DNA of 64,000 bases, from assembly GCF_016908395.1 (NCBI RefSeq), contig NZ_JAFBDU010000002.1, positions 372,001 through 436,000 on the forward strand, given 5' to 3'. The notes beneath the pieces are model-generated. The model worked only from the letters and a program-made list of their open reading frames with translations, was not told the DNA's origin and did not search any database. This DNA comes from Metabacillus crassostreae (GTDB taxonomy: Bacteria > Bacillota > Bacilli > Bacillales > Bacillaceae). Shown here one piece after another: positions 9,150 through 17,746 of this stretch (the stretch's first letter is position 1; each line of letters opens with the position of its first letter). A program made the position numbers and the translations under genes.

Positions 9150-10106
9150 CTATGGATGAGAAACAATTAACTCTATATTCCCTTTAAGTTTGAAATTACC
9201 TAAACCGTATGGAAGAATAAAATGTTGACCTTTTTCAATGTGATATACATTTTCGTCTATACAAAGCTCACCTGAACCCTTTATTACACTGCATATAAAA
9301 AATGACTTGCTATGTGTAAATGAAGAAGCTGTATGAATCTCCCATTTATAAACAGAAAAATATTCCTCATTAACGAATGTTGTAATTCTACCACCTTCAA
9401 TTTCCTTTGGTACTGAGTTATTATTTTGTATTTCATGAGGGACTCTTATCACATCCAATGATTTATTGATATGTAGCTCTCGTTTCAGTCCATTTTGATC
9501 TACTCGATCATAGTCATAAACACGGTATGTTGTATCTGAACTTTGTTGCGTTTCCAGTATTAATACCCCTGAACATAATGCATGAATCGTTCCACTAGGT
9601 ACGTAAAAGAAATCTCCTGGTTTTACTTTTACTCTTTTTAGTAATTGGATCCATTCTCCAAGTTCAATCATTTCTTTTAATTCTTCATGTGATTGTGCAG
9701 TATGACCAAATATAATTTCTGCACTCTCTTCACAGTCTATTACATACCAGCACTCAGTTTTTCCTAGTTCACCACTTTCATGTTTCTTTGCATATTCATC
9801 ATTAGGGTGAACTTGAATAGAAAGATCTTTATTTGCATCTAGAATCTTTGTTAATAATGGAAAAACATCTCCTTCAATATTTCCGAACAACTCACGGTTA
9901 TTCTCCCAAAGCTGACCTAAAGACAAATTCTTATATGGTCCGTTACTTCCAATACATTGTCCATTTGGATGTGCAGACACCGCCCAGCATTCACCTGTAA
10001 AATCTGATTCTATATCATATCCAAATTCCGTACGTAATTTCGTTCCTCCCCAAATCCTTTCTTTGAAAACCGGAGCTAAAAATATTGGTTCCTTCACATT
10101 ATTCAC
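9150..10106 (-). CDS. manA: Mannose-6-phosphate isomerase, class I
   Basis: This 318-residue cupin-type zinc enzyme interconverts mannose-6-phosphate and fructose-6-phosphate. The metal-site motif I-Q-V-H-P-N-D is at about residue 97, G-K-T-E-C-W-Y-V near 115, and the C-terminal part includes L-E-T-Q-Q-S-S-D-T-T-Y-R-V-Y-D-Y. The length matches the short Bacillus ManA/Pmi type. An AAGGAG site precedes the ATG. It is divergent from the GH36 gene and supplies the last step taking mannose into glycolysis; a phosphomannomutase for mannose-1-P is not in the window. Confidence 0.92.
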   Translation of the reverse strand: MNNVKEPIFLAPVFKERIWGGTKLRTEFGYDIESDFTGECWAVSAHPNGQCIGSNGPYKNLSLGQLWENNRELFGNIEGDVFPLLTKILDANKDLSIQVHPNDEYAKKHESGELGKTECWYVIDCEESAEIIFGHTAQSHEELKEMIELGEWIQLLKRVKVKPGDFFYVPSGTIHALCSGVLILETQQSSDTTYRVYDYDRVDQNGLKRELHINKSLDVIRVPHEIQNNNSVPKEIEGGRITTFVNEEYFSVYKWEIHTASSFTHSKSFFICSVIKGSGELCIDENVYHIEKGQHFILPYGLGNFKLKGNIELIVSHP

Positions 10107-10340
10107 GTCTCCTTCCGAAAATTAACTAATTAATTAAGAGAAATTACCTAACAAAATTGAAAAATATCAAGTTATTAAATAACTATAAGCCCTAACATTT
10201 ATATATGTCTAATGTTTTTTTACCAAAAAGTACTTTTGAACTTTCCAGTTAAGTTAGAAGCATTCTTTAATAAATCTTTTTTAAATTAAGATATAATAAG
10301 AAATATCCCTAAATTAATTTATTAATATTTGTGCGCATTA

Positions 10341-10349
10341 TGCTATAAT
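10341..10349 (+). promoter_or_regulatory. Extended -10 promoter of the GH36 gene
   Basis: TGCTATAAT is a perfect extended -10 element (TG-N-TATAAT). A start at about 10356 would leave a leader of about 137 bases to the GTG start. No good -35 box is evident. Confidence 0.6.
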
Positions 10350-10364
10350 AAGATTATAAAAAAT

Positions 10365-10378
10365 AGTTATCGATAACT
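10365..10378. promoter_or_regulatory. Operator palindrome of the GH36 gene
   Basis: AGTTATCGATAACT is a perfect 14-base palindrome with central CG, typical of LacI-family operators. It lies just downstream of the inferred start site. A half-site GTGATAACT recurs at 10392-10400. The motif is shared with the epimerase promoter. Confidence 0.65.
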
Positions 10379-10492
10379 TAATTACCAGTAAGTGATAACT
10401 AGGCTTGTTTGAGGAGTAATTGCCCTAATTCTTGTATATATATATGCTTTCGACCCTATCAAATAAAGCAAATAAAAATGAGGTGATTTCTA

Positions 10493-12736
10493 GTGCCAAT
10501 TAATGTAAACGCAAACACAGAAACAAAAGAATTTCATTTATTTAATCAAAATGTTAGTTATATTTTTAGAGTTTTAGAGAAAAGTCATTATTTGGAGAAT
10601 TTGTATTACGGAAGTCGAGTAAAACATCGAGAAAGTTTTCACCATTTAATTGAGCGGGAAGTAAGGCCATCTAGTAATCTATTTGAAGGTGATCATACGT
10701 CCTCATTAGAACATATTAGACAAGAATACCCAAGCTATGGTACAACAGATTTTCGTTATCCTGCGTATATGGTTACTGATCAGGTAAACGCTCATATAAC
10801 TGATTTTCAATTTGAGGATTACAAGTTAATCAAAGGAAAACCAACATTAGAAAAATTACCGGCGACCTATGTTGAAGATCCTAACGAAGCAGATACTCTT
10901 GAAATTACTTTATATGATGCAGTGACACAAACAAAACTCATCCTTAGTTACACCATCTACGCAAATCGTAATGTAATCACCAGAAATACAAAGTTCGTTA
11001 ATGAAGGTACAACCGCTGTTTATATAAACAATGCAATGAGTGCAAGTGTTGACTTTCCAGATGATCAATACGAGATGATTCACCTTTATGGTGCTTGGGC
11101 TAGAGAAACACATATGGAAACAAGAACATTATCAAAAGGCATTCAATCTATATCCAGTGCTAGAGGGGCAAGTAGTCATGTCCACAATCCATTTCTCGCT
11201 CTAAAAAGGTTTGATACAACTGAACATTCTGGTGAAGTTTTTGGCTTTAGTTTGGTTTATAGCGGTAATTTCCTTGGACAGGTTGAGGTAGATTCTTATA
11301 ATGTTACTCGAGTGACGATGGGCATTAACCCTTTTCAATTTAAATGGAAATTAAATCCAAATGAGTACTTCCAAACACCAGAGTGTGTTATGGTTTATTC
11401 AAATAAAGGATTAAATGAAATGAGCCAAACATTTCATCAACTTTATCACAGTCGATTAGTACGTGGTTATTGGAGAGATAAAGTACGTCCTATCTTAATC
11501 AATAATTGGGAAGCAACCTATTTTGATTTTGACGAAGAAAAGATTCTTAACATTGTTAAGTCTTCAAAAGAATTAGGAATTGAATTATTCGTGCTTGATG
11601 ATGGATGGTTTGGAAAACGAGATGATGATTCGAGTTCATTAGGTGATTGGTTTGAATACGAAGAAAAACTTCCAAATGGAATTGATGGTTTATCGGAAAA
11701 AGTAGAAGCATTAGGCATGAAGTTTGGACTTTGGTTTGAACCTGAAATGGTTAGTAAAGGAACGAAATTATTTGAAGAACATCCTGACTGGATCATTTCA
11801 ACCCCTAACCGTCGTGCATCACATGGCAGAAACCAATTTGTTCTTGATTTTTCACGTAAAGAAGTTGTCGATCATATCTTCATACTGATGGACAACATCA
11901 TTAAAAAATCGAAAATTTCTTATATTAAATGGGATATGAACCGCTACATTACGGAAGCATATTCTAAAGTATTGGAAAGCGACCAACAAGGAGAAGTGTT
12001 TCACCGTTATATCTTAGGTGTTTATGAACTGTATGAAAGATTAATACATAAATATCCACATATTCTATTTGAATCATGTGCTGGTGGTGGCGCCCGTTTT
12101 GATCCGGGGATGCTTTATTATGCTCCGCAAACATGGACTAGTGATGATACAGATGCCGTTGAGCGACTTAAAATTCAGTATGGAACATCAATGGTGTATC
12201 CACTAAGTTCTATTGGAAGTCATGTTTCAGCTGTACCTAATCACCAAGTTGGACGTATCACACCATTATACACAAGAGCAAATGTAGCTTTCTTTGGTAC
12301 CTTTGGATACGAATTAGATGTAACTAAATTAACTGACGGTGAAAAAGACCAAGTAAAGCAACAGGTGGCCTTCTTTAAAGAAAATAGAGAGCTGATTAGC
12401 AACGGAACGTTCTACAGACTCTCCAATCCATTTACTTCAAACGAGACGTCATGGATGGTTGTGTCAACAGATAAAAAAGAGGCAATTGTCGGCTATTATA
12501 AAGTTCTTGCGAAACCTAATGATTCATATAGCCGTATAAAAGTAAAAGGTTTGGATCCAGAGAGGTTATATACAATAAATAATAGTACCATCACACATTA
12601 CGGTGATGAATTAATGAATATTGGTATAATCTTAGCTGAAAACTATACAGACCGAGCTTCAGAATATTGGTCTAGAGAACATCCACATGATTATTATTCA
12701 AAAATATTTGTGATTAAGGAATGCACAGGTAGTTAA
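10493..12736 (+). CDS. GH36 alpha-galactosidase, cytoplasmic
   Basis: This 747-residue enzyme removes alpha-1,6-galactose from galactomannan oligosaccharides. It has an N-terminal beta-sandwich, a central TIM barrel and a C-terminal beta domain, and the length of the Geobacillus AgaA group. The nucleophile Asp is in Y-I-K-W-D-M-N-R (about residue 480) and the acid/base Asp in W-T-S-D-D-T-D-A (about 550). The motif F-E-S-C-A-G-G-G-A-R is also present. There is no signal peptide. The start is GTG at 10493 with an AGGTGAT site 7 bases upstream. It is the only plus-strand gene of the mannan locus and is likely under the same repressor. Confidence 0.92.
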   Translation: MPINVNANTETKEFHLFNQNVSYIFRVLEKSHYLENLYYGSRVKHRESFHHLIEREVRPSSNLFEGDHTSSLEHIRQEYPSYGTTDFRYPAYMVTDQVNAHITDFQFEDYKLIKGKPTLEKLPATYVEDPNEADTLEITLYDAVTQTKLILSYTIYANRNVITRNTKFVNEGTTAVYINNAMSASVDFPDDQYEMIHLYGAWARETHMETRTLSKGIQSISSARGASSHVHNPFLALKRFDTTEHSGEVFGFSLVYSGNFLGQVEVDSYNVTRVTMGINPFQFKWKLNPNEYFQTPECVMVYSNKGLNEMSQTFHQLYHSRLVRGYWRDKVRPILINNWEATYFDFDEEKILNIVKSSKELGIELFVLDDGWFGKRDDDSSSLGDWFEYEEKLPNGIDGLSEKVEALGMKFGLWFEPEMVSKGTKLFEEHPDWIISTPNRRASHGRNQFVLDFSRKEVVDHIFILMDNIIKKSKISYIKWDMNRYITEAYSKVLESDQQGEVFHRYILGVYELYERLIHKYPHILFESCAGGGARFDPGMLYYAPQTWTSDDTDAVERLKIQYGTSMVYPLSSIGSHVSAVPNHQVGRITPLYTRANVAFFGTFGYELDVTKLTDGEKDQVKQQVAFFKENRELISNGTFYRLSNPFTSNETSWMVVSTDKKEAIVGYYKVLAKPNDSYSRIKVKGLDPERLYTINNSTITHYGDELMNIGIILAENYTDRASEYWSREHPHDYYSKIFVIKECTGS

Positions 12737-12802
12737 TTCATGTTATGTTCTCAAAAATTACACACTTAGTATAACAGTTTATTTTTAAGTTGAAGTTTAA
12801 TA

Positions 12803-12854
12803 GAATAAGACTGTCACAACCCTTATTAATAAGAGTGTGACAGTCTTATTTTTT
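12803..12854 (+). terminator. Terminator after GH36
   Basis: A 14-bp stem AATAAGACTGTCAC / GTGACAGTCTTATT is followed by a T-run on the plus strand. The A-rich left arm could also end transcription from the other side. Confidence 0.85.
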
Positions 12855-13000
12855 ATCATATTGAAGGCAAACGTACAATATGATTATTTTAATTTGGTAA
12901 CTACACTCGTAAAAAAAGCAAAGTCAAACCTACTCAAATAAGACAATACGGTTTACCTATAGTTCATCAAACTGATTGAGTCTTTTTTTAGTTATTATTA

Positions 13001-16000
13001 TTAGCTTACCTTATTTCTTCTCCTATTTATTAAGATTACAGAATAGCCTCCAGCTATAGCAAATATGCCCAGTAGCAACCAGTTAAATTGATTAGTTGCG
13101 GTTTCAGGTAATTTGTTTTCGCTTTTTTCTACTGTACTATCTTTTGAAACTGGAACGATAGGCTTCGGTTCATTTGGGTCAGAAACGGGATCAGGATTAT
13201 TAGGTTCCTGTTCAGGATTTCCAGTATCAGGATCTTGAGTTCCCGGTTTCTCTCCCTCTGGATTCTGAGGATCTACTGGCCCTGGATTGCCACAGCTTTG
13301 ATCTATTTCACTGTTAACTACTACTACCTCTGATAAAGTTAACACTTCTGTTGCTGCTACTGTAACTCCAGAGTTTGTTATTAAAAATGCATCTGCTGTT
13401 TCAACTGCTCCGTTTGTCAACGATACATTATCAATATACACAGATGCGTTCCCCTCACCACTCGTAGGAATAATTTCAACACCAATCGCTTTGACATCAT
13501 GTAGGTTTTCAATATCTGCTAATGGAAGTATAATTGTAGTAAATCCATTGCTATCAATAGAAACTACACCACTATCTGCCCACCCCCATGAAGGCTGTAC
13601 AAATAATTTAGCATCTGCAGTTCCACTTGATAATTTCACATTTACACTTAAGTATTCTTCTCCTGTTAAGTCTCTTGTTACTTCATCTCTTAAACCTAAC
13701 TTACCACCAGTTAGATTAACTGTTGTCGTTAAAGATTTCATCCCCTCTGCTGCCTCGACATCTGTAATTTCAACAACAGGTGGAGGAGTTAAGTTTTCGT
13801 TATAACCAAATTTCCAACCTTGCACACCATCTTCGAAATGATAAAGAGTTGGATTTGTTTCAGGATCAGGCTCAACATCACCAATTAACTCAATGTTATC
13901 AACAAACGCTCTAGCTTTACCTGATCCAGAAGTTGGTTCAATTTTTATACCAATCGCATTTACACTATTACGATTCTCTACACTTGCTAAATCAATTGTT
14001 AGTGTTTTAAATTCTGTGTTGTCAACTTCAACAACACCGCTATCTATCCAAGCCCAGTCAGCACCTGTTTTTATATAAAGACGAGCATTAGCAGTCCCTT
14101 CTGATAACTTTACTTTGGCTGTTAATGCGTCTACTGCAGATAAGTCAATTGTTTGTACTTTCGAAAACTCAAAGCCTAGAGTACCTTCTAAATCAAATTC
14201 TGAAGATAATGATTTAACACCTTTTTCAGCAGCTTCTTCTGTCACTTCTGCATTTGTTGCATTCGCATTATTCTGCTCAATTACCCAGCCTTGCTTATCA
14301 TCTTCAAAATCATACAGCGTTCCTGGTTGTTCTGGCATACTTCCTGGACCTGATCCACCATTTGGAACACCACCAGTTCCATCGTTACCAACTCTAATAT
14401 CATCAAAATAAAGTAAACCATTTAACTCACTGGCTATATCATCTTGTGCATTAATGTAAATTGAAAACTTAGAAACATCTTTAAGATACTCTTTTGTAAT
14501 AACTTTACCTGCATTAGCTGTATCCCATGGAGCAGGTGTAAATTCACTAAATGGAACTTTAACTACTCCCGCTTCTGTTGATTCTAATGATGGATATGCC
14601 TCAAATGAAATACCATCAATCTGAATTTGAATGACAAGCTTTTGCGCCTTTCCATCAGGCTTTAACCAGAATTGAAGGTGGTTAGAATCAGACCAATCAA
14701 GATTATTTAATGTTTTTGTAATTCCTGTGTAACCTCCAGGAGTTAGCGTATAATCATATTTTAAGCCATAAGTGCCATCATTTTTGTTTACCCCATCAAG
14801 ACTAATAGACACATTTCCATTTGCAGCAACGAAATCTGTCGCTAACGCCGCGTCACTACCTAGATATGACTCAAAATCATCAACTAATGAAGGATCATTT
14901 GGAGCTTCAGCAAACACACTAAGGAGCTGAATATTATCCACATAAATATTTCCATCTAAATTAAGTTCTTTACTGATAAGGGATAAGGCAAGACCTGTTG
15001 CTTCCTCTGATATTGCCGGATTATTTAAATCAATCGATGCAGAGAATTTAACATATTCAACTCCATCAATTGTAACTCTTTCAAGATCGCTAAATTGTTT
15101 AGTTGTTGTTGATTCTCCATACTTTGTATCCCAGTCTGGTGGAAGCATAGCAACACTAAGTAAACTCGCATTTGTTGTTCCAGCTGAAGCAGGAACCAGT
15201 GCATCGAATTTAACGCGTTTCACCGATGATAAATTAACATCATCTAAATCAGTTAATTCTAGTTTTAACTCCTGCCAAGATTGACTTTGCTCTAAACCAT
15301 CGGCTTGTATTTTCAGCTTTCCATCTCCAGCTAACTTTTCATGCTCAAAACTTGAATTGATAGTTTCTGGGTAAGCACCATTACTTTTCACACCTTCAGT
15401 ATCATCATCAAACGTGTATGTTTTAATATCAATTTCAGATACCTTCACAATAACAGTACTTGTTTCTTCAAGAATTGTACATCTGTCAGAAAGGAGTGCT
15501 TTAACAGTAATATTGGCAGTTCCTCCATTTAATGAGGCCGGAGGTAGCCAGTCTGCTGTATAATACATACCTTCCTCATCTAGCGTCATTAAAACTTCAT
15601 TATCAGAACCTTCTACTGTATAAATTACTTGCTCTGGTGTATCATTTATCACTTTCACTCGAATTTGTGCTGGTGAAGCTTTTACTTCACTATTTAATGT
15701 TGGTGTAACAATATGCATAAACGGCTTTTCTTCTGTAGTCGTAAGATCTTTAATACCATAAGCATCACCAACTTCATTTAAAAAGCCAGAGTAAGGATCT
15801 TTATAAAATTCTGTAAAGTCTGGTAATAATTCGTGATCCTCCCCACCCTCTGGAGCATTTTTATATCCTTTATAAGGCACGAATAGGTTACCACCTAGAG
15901 CAAAGTTAGCCCATGTTTGCATATATGAGACTTTCTTCGCATCAGGATCAGACTTAATAGCATTTAAAATTTTAGTAAACCATTCAAGATCTCCATTTCC

Positions 16001-16990
16001 AGTTGTTTTCATCCCTTGAGGACTGTAACCGTATTCAGTAAATGCTGAAATCTTATTCTTTTCCTCGGCTAATTGTGAAACCATCGCTAGATCATTAACA
16101 AGCTTGCTTATAAAACTTTCTGAACCAGGGTTACTTTGGTTATCATATTGGTCTAATCCAATGATATCAACATATTGATCTCCTGGGTATGTAGTAAGAT
16201 AATCATCTGGATTTCCATCAAACGGTCCATTCGGTGAAAAAGCATATAAGAAATTACTTACATTCTTCTTATCTCTTAAATATTCCACTGTGTATCGATA
16301 GAGCTCTTTGTATTGGCTAGTAGTTGTCGTTTGCGCACCCCACCAGAACCAACCACCATTCTGCTCATGAAAAGGTCGAAAAATAACTGGTATTAACTCA
16401 CCTTTATCATCCTTTAAACCTTGAGCAAATAATGCTAAATTATCTAACCATGCATTAAATGTGGCATTCGCAGGACCTCCAGGAAGAATATCTGCAACAG
16501 CATCTTTACTACTTGTATCATTATAGCGGCCACCTGTTGCAAAATTTGGTGGATGCATACTTAATGCAACAATACCGCCTAAATCATGTGCAACCTTCAT
16601 TGAAGCAATTAAGTTTTGTCTATTTTGCTCATCAGTATTTTCAGTTGAACCTGGCTTTTCATCTCCATCTAAACTTAACGTATCCCAACCAAAGATCGCC
16701 GGATAATCTCCAACTGAATTTTTTACCTCTGATTGAGTAGACCCAGCACGTGTGCCACTACCAGTAATGGTTAATCCCTCGTCTGTTGCATGCTGATGCC
16801 CAAACAATACTTGTTCTCCACCAATATCTTGTAAGTATGCAAACAATGACTTAGTTTTGTCTGACGCATTTGAATCAACTAAATCAAGTACCCGCTTACC
16901 TGACTCAGAAGCGGCAAATACAGATGGAAAACTTGAAAAAACTAGAGTCAGAGCCAACAATGCTGATAGTACTTTTTTTGACTTCTTCAT
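13001..16990 (-). CDS. Cell-wall-anchored multidomain GH26 endo-beta-mannanase
   Basis: This 1329-residue secreted enzyme starts with a signal peptide (about 1-26, ending V-F-A-A). The GH26 catalytic domain covers about 35-415, with acid/base E209 in F-R-P-F-H-E-Q-N-G-G and nucleophile E319 in A-F-T-E-Y-G-Y. An Ig-like segment (about 425-515) and a CBM27-like mannan-binding domain (about 520-695) follow. Next comes a CBM11-like/jelly-roll domain (about 700-870). Two tandem repeats of about 145 residues, each opening T-L-Y-D/H-F-E-D and closing with V-D-N-I/V, occupy about 890-1190. A Pro/Asp-rich wall linker leads to the sorting signal LPETA (1294-1298), a membrane helix and R-R-R-N-K. It makes mannooligosaccharides at the cell surface. 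The anchor ends in TA, not the usual TG. Confidence 0.93.
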   Translation of the reverse strand: MKKSKKVLSALLALTLVFSSFPSVFAASESGKRVLDLVDSNASDKTKSLFAYLQDIGGEQVLFGHQHATDEGLTITGSGTRAGSTQSEVKNSVGDYPAIFGWDTLSLDGDEKPGSTENTDEQNRQNLIASMKVAHDLGGIVALSMHPPNFATGGRYNDTSSKDAVADILPGGPANATFNAWLDNLALFAQGLKDDKGELIPVIFRPFHEQNGGWFWWGAQTTTTSQYKELYRYTVEYLRDKKNVSNFLYAFSPNGPFDGNPDDYLTTYPGDQYVDIIGLDQYDNQSNPGSESFISKLVNDLAMVSQLAEEKNKISAFTEYGYSPQGMKTTGNGDLEWFTKILNAIKSDPDAKKVSYMQTWANFALGGNLFVPYKGYKNAPEGGEDHELLPDFTEFYKDPYSGFLNEVGDAYGIKDLTTTEEKPFMHIVTPTLNSEVKASPAQIRVKVINDTPEQVIYTVEGSDNEVLMTLDEEGMYYTADWLPPASLNGGTANITVKALLSDRCTILEETSTVIVKVSEIDIKTYTFDDDTEGVKSNGAYPETINSSFEHEKLAGDGKLKIQADGLEQSQSWQELKLELTDLDDVNLSSVKRVKFDALVPASAGTTNASLLSVAMLPPDWDTKYGESTTTKQFSDLERVTIDGVEYVKFSASIDLNNPAISEEATGLALSLISKELNLDGNIYVDNIQLLSVFAEAPNDPSLVDDFESYLGSDAALATDFVAANGNVSISLDGVNKNDGTYGLKYDYTLTPGGYTGITKTLNNLDWSDSNHLQFWLKPDGKAQKLVIQIQIDGISFEAYPSLESTEAGVVKVPFSEFTPAPWDTANAGKVITKEYLKDVSKFSIYINAQDDIASELNGLLYFDDIRVGNDGTGGVPNGGSGPGSMPEQPGTLYDFEDDKQGWVIEQNNANATNAEVTEEAAEKGVKSLSSEFDLEGTLGFEFSKVQTIDLSAVDALTAKVKLSEGTANARLYIKTGADWAWIDSGVVEVDNTEFKTLTIDLASVENRNSVNAIGIKIEPTSGSGKARAFVDNIELIGDVEPDPETNPTLYHFEDGVQGWKFGYNENLTPPPVVEITDVEAAEGMKSLTTTVNLTGGKLGLRDEVTRDLTGEEYLSVNVKLSSGTADAKLFVQPSWGWADSGVVSIDSNGFTTIILPLADIENLHDVKAIGVEIIPTSGEGNASVYIDNVSLTNGAVETADAFLITNSGVTVAATEVLTLSEVVVVNSEIDQSCGNPGPVDPQNPEGEKPGTQDPDTGNPEQEPNNPDPVSDPNEPKPIVPVSKDSTVEKSENKLPETATNQFNWLLLGIFAIAGGYSVILINRRRNKVS

Positions 16991-17560
16991 TTTTTTCCTC
17001 CCCTTTAATTAAATAATACATACATAAAGCTAGCAAACTTCCATTTATTGAAATTAAAAGCTAATATCGAATGAAAGCGCTCTCTTTATAGAGTATTATA
17101 CTAGCATTAACTTAATATTTAAAGTATTATTTTTATATTTTAAACTTAACGATTACTTTATATTTATTTTTTCCACAAGATCTTATGGATATATACAACA
17201 AAAGATAATGTAGATCTTTTCTAGTTGGGGTATTTATTAAAAAGCATGAATTTTTGGATTGATGAATTGCAATCTCAAATTAATCGATTAAGTAACAAAA
17301 TAGAAACTATAACTAATGTACTATCATTGTTTGCTACTATTAGCTAATAATCTTTACGGCAAGAAAATTATTCACCTCTTAAATATTGCCATAAAATTAT
17401 TACGAGTCTTTACAAACTTATAACACTACTACTTTTTAGTGAATCACCACTATAATATTGAGAGTCACCTACTTGTAATATTTATAACTTCGTTAAGTTC
17501 AATCTATTATTCTACTTTTATAACGTGGCTCTATTCTAAGATGTAAAATTTGTACAACAG
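16991..17560. other. Upstream region of the GH26 gene
   Basis: The gene-proximal part carries the GH26 ribosome binding site, leader, cre box and -10 box (up to 17100). The remaining stretch of about 460 bases is A/T-rich with no ORF or clear structure that I can support. Confidence 0.5.
17072..17085. promoter_or_regulatory. cre box at the GH26 promoter
   Basis: TGAAAGCGCTCTCT matches the cre core at all but the last position. A minus-strand -10 box TATAAT lies at 17095-17100, putting the cre just downstream of the start of transcription, where CcpA would block polymerase. Confidence 0.7.
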
Positions 17561-17600
17561 AAAAACCTCCAATTTCTTATCTAAAAGAAATTGGAGGTTT
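17561..17600 (-). terminator. Terminator after the GH31 gene
   Basis: A perfect 16-bp stem AAACCTCCAATTTCTT / AAGAAATTGGAGGTTT is followed by T's on the minus strand. It sits directly downstream of a tRNA-like remnant, the arrangement also seen at 39303-39402. Confidence 0.85.
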
Positions 17601-17607
17601 ACACTGA

Positions 17608-17642
17608 GTTGATCCGATAGGAGCTGGAATCCCCTCTCCTGT
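17608..17642 (-). pseudogene. Decayed tRNA-Val 3'-end remnant
   Basis: On the minus strand the segment ends TATCGGATCA, close to the 3' acceptor end of the intact tRNA-Val (TCTCGGATCA) at 63346. Before it lies a degenerate T-arm (GGATTCCAG between GGAG and CTCC). The 5' half of a tRNA is absent, so it cannot be functional. It precedes a strong terminator. Confidence 0.5.
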
Positions 17643-17746
17643 ATATAACTTGAACTAGTATTTCAATTTTTTTAATTCTTTATAAACATCGAATCAGTTT
17701 ATCGGAAGAGAGCATTAATGATTTATAAGCACCAAACAGTGCTCAA

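Larger units (their letters stand above)
10107..10492. other. Divergent regulatory region manA / GH36
   Basis: This 386-bp A/T-rich region holds the manA leader, a palindrome AGTTATTAAATAACT (10170-10184) that may be an operator for manA, the GH36 extended -10 promoter and the GH36 operator. No coding sequence is seen. Confidence 0.6.

Noticed and set aside
12860-13000. Terminator for the GH26 gene
   Set aside because: ACTCAA/TTGAGT arms exist but the loop is long and no good T-run follows on the minus strand; the evidence is too weak.
17608-17642. Site of a second integrated element
   Set aside because: There is no matching direct repeat or integrase nearby; the sequence is too decayed to be an active att site.
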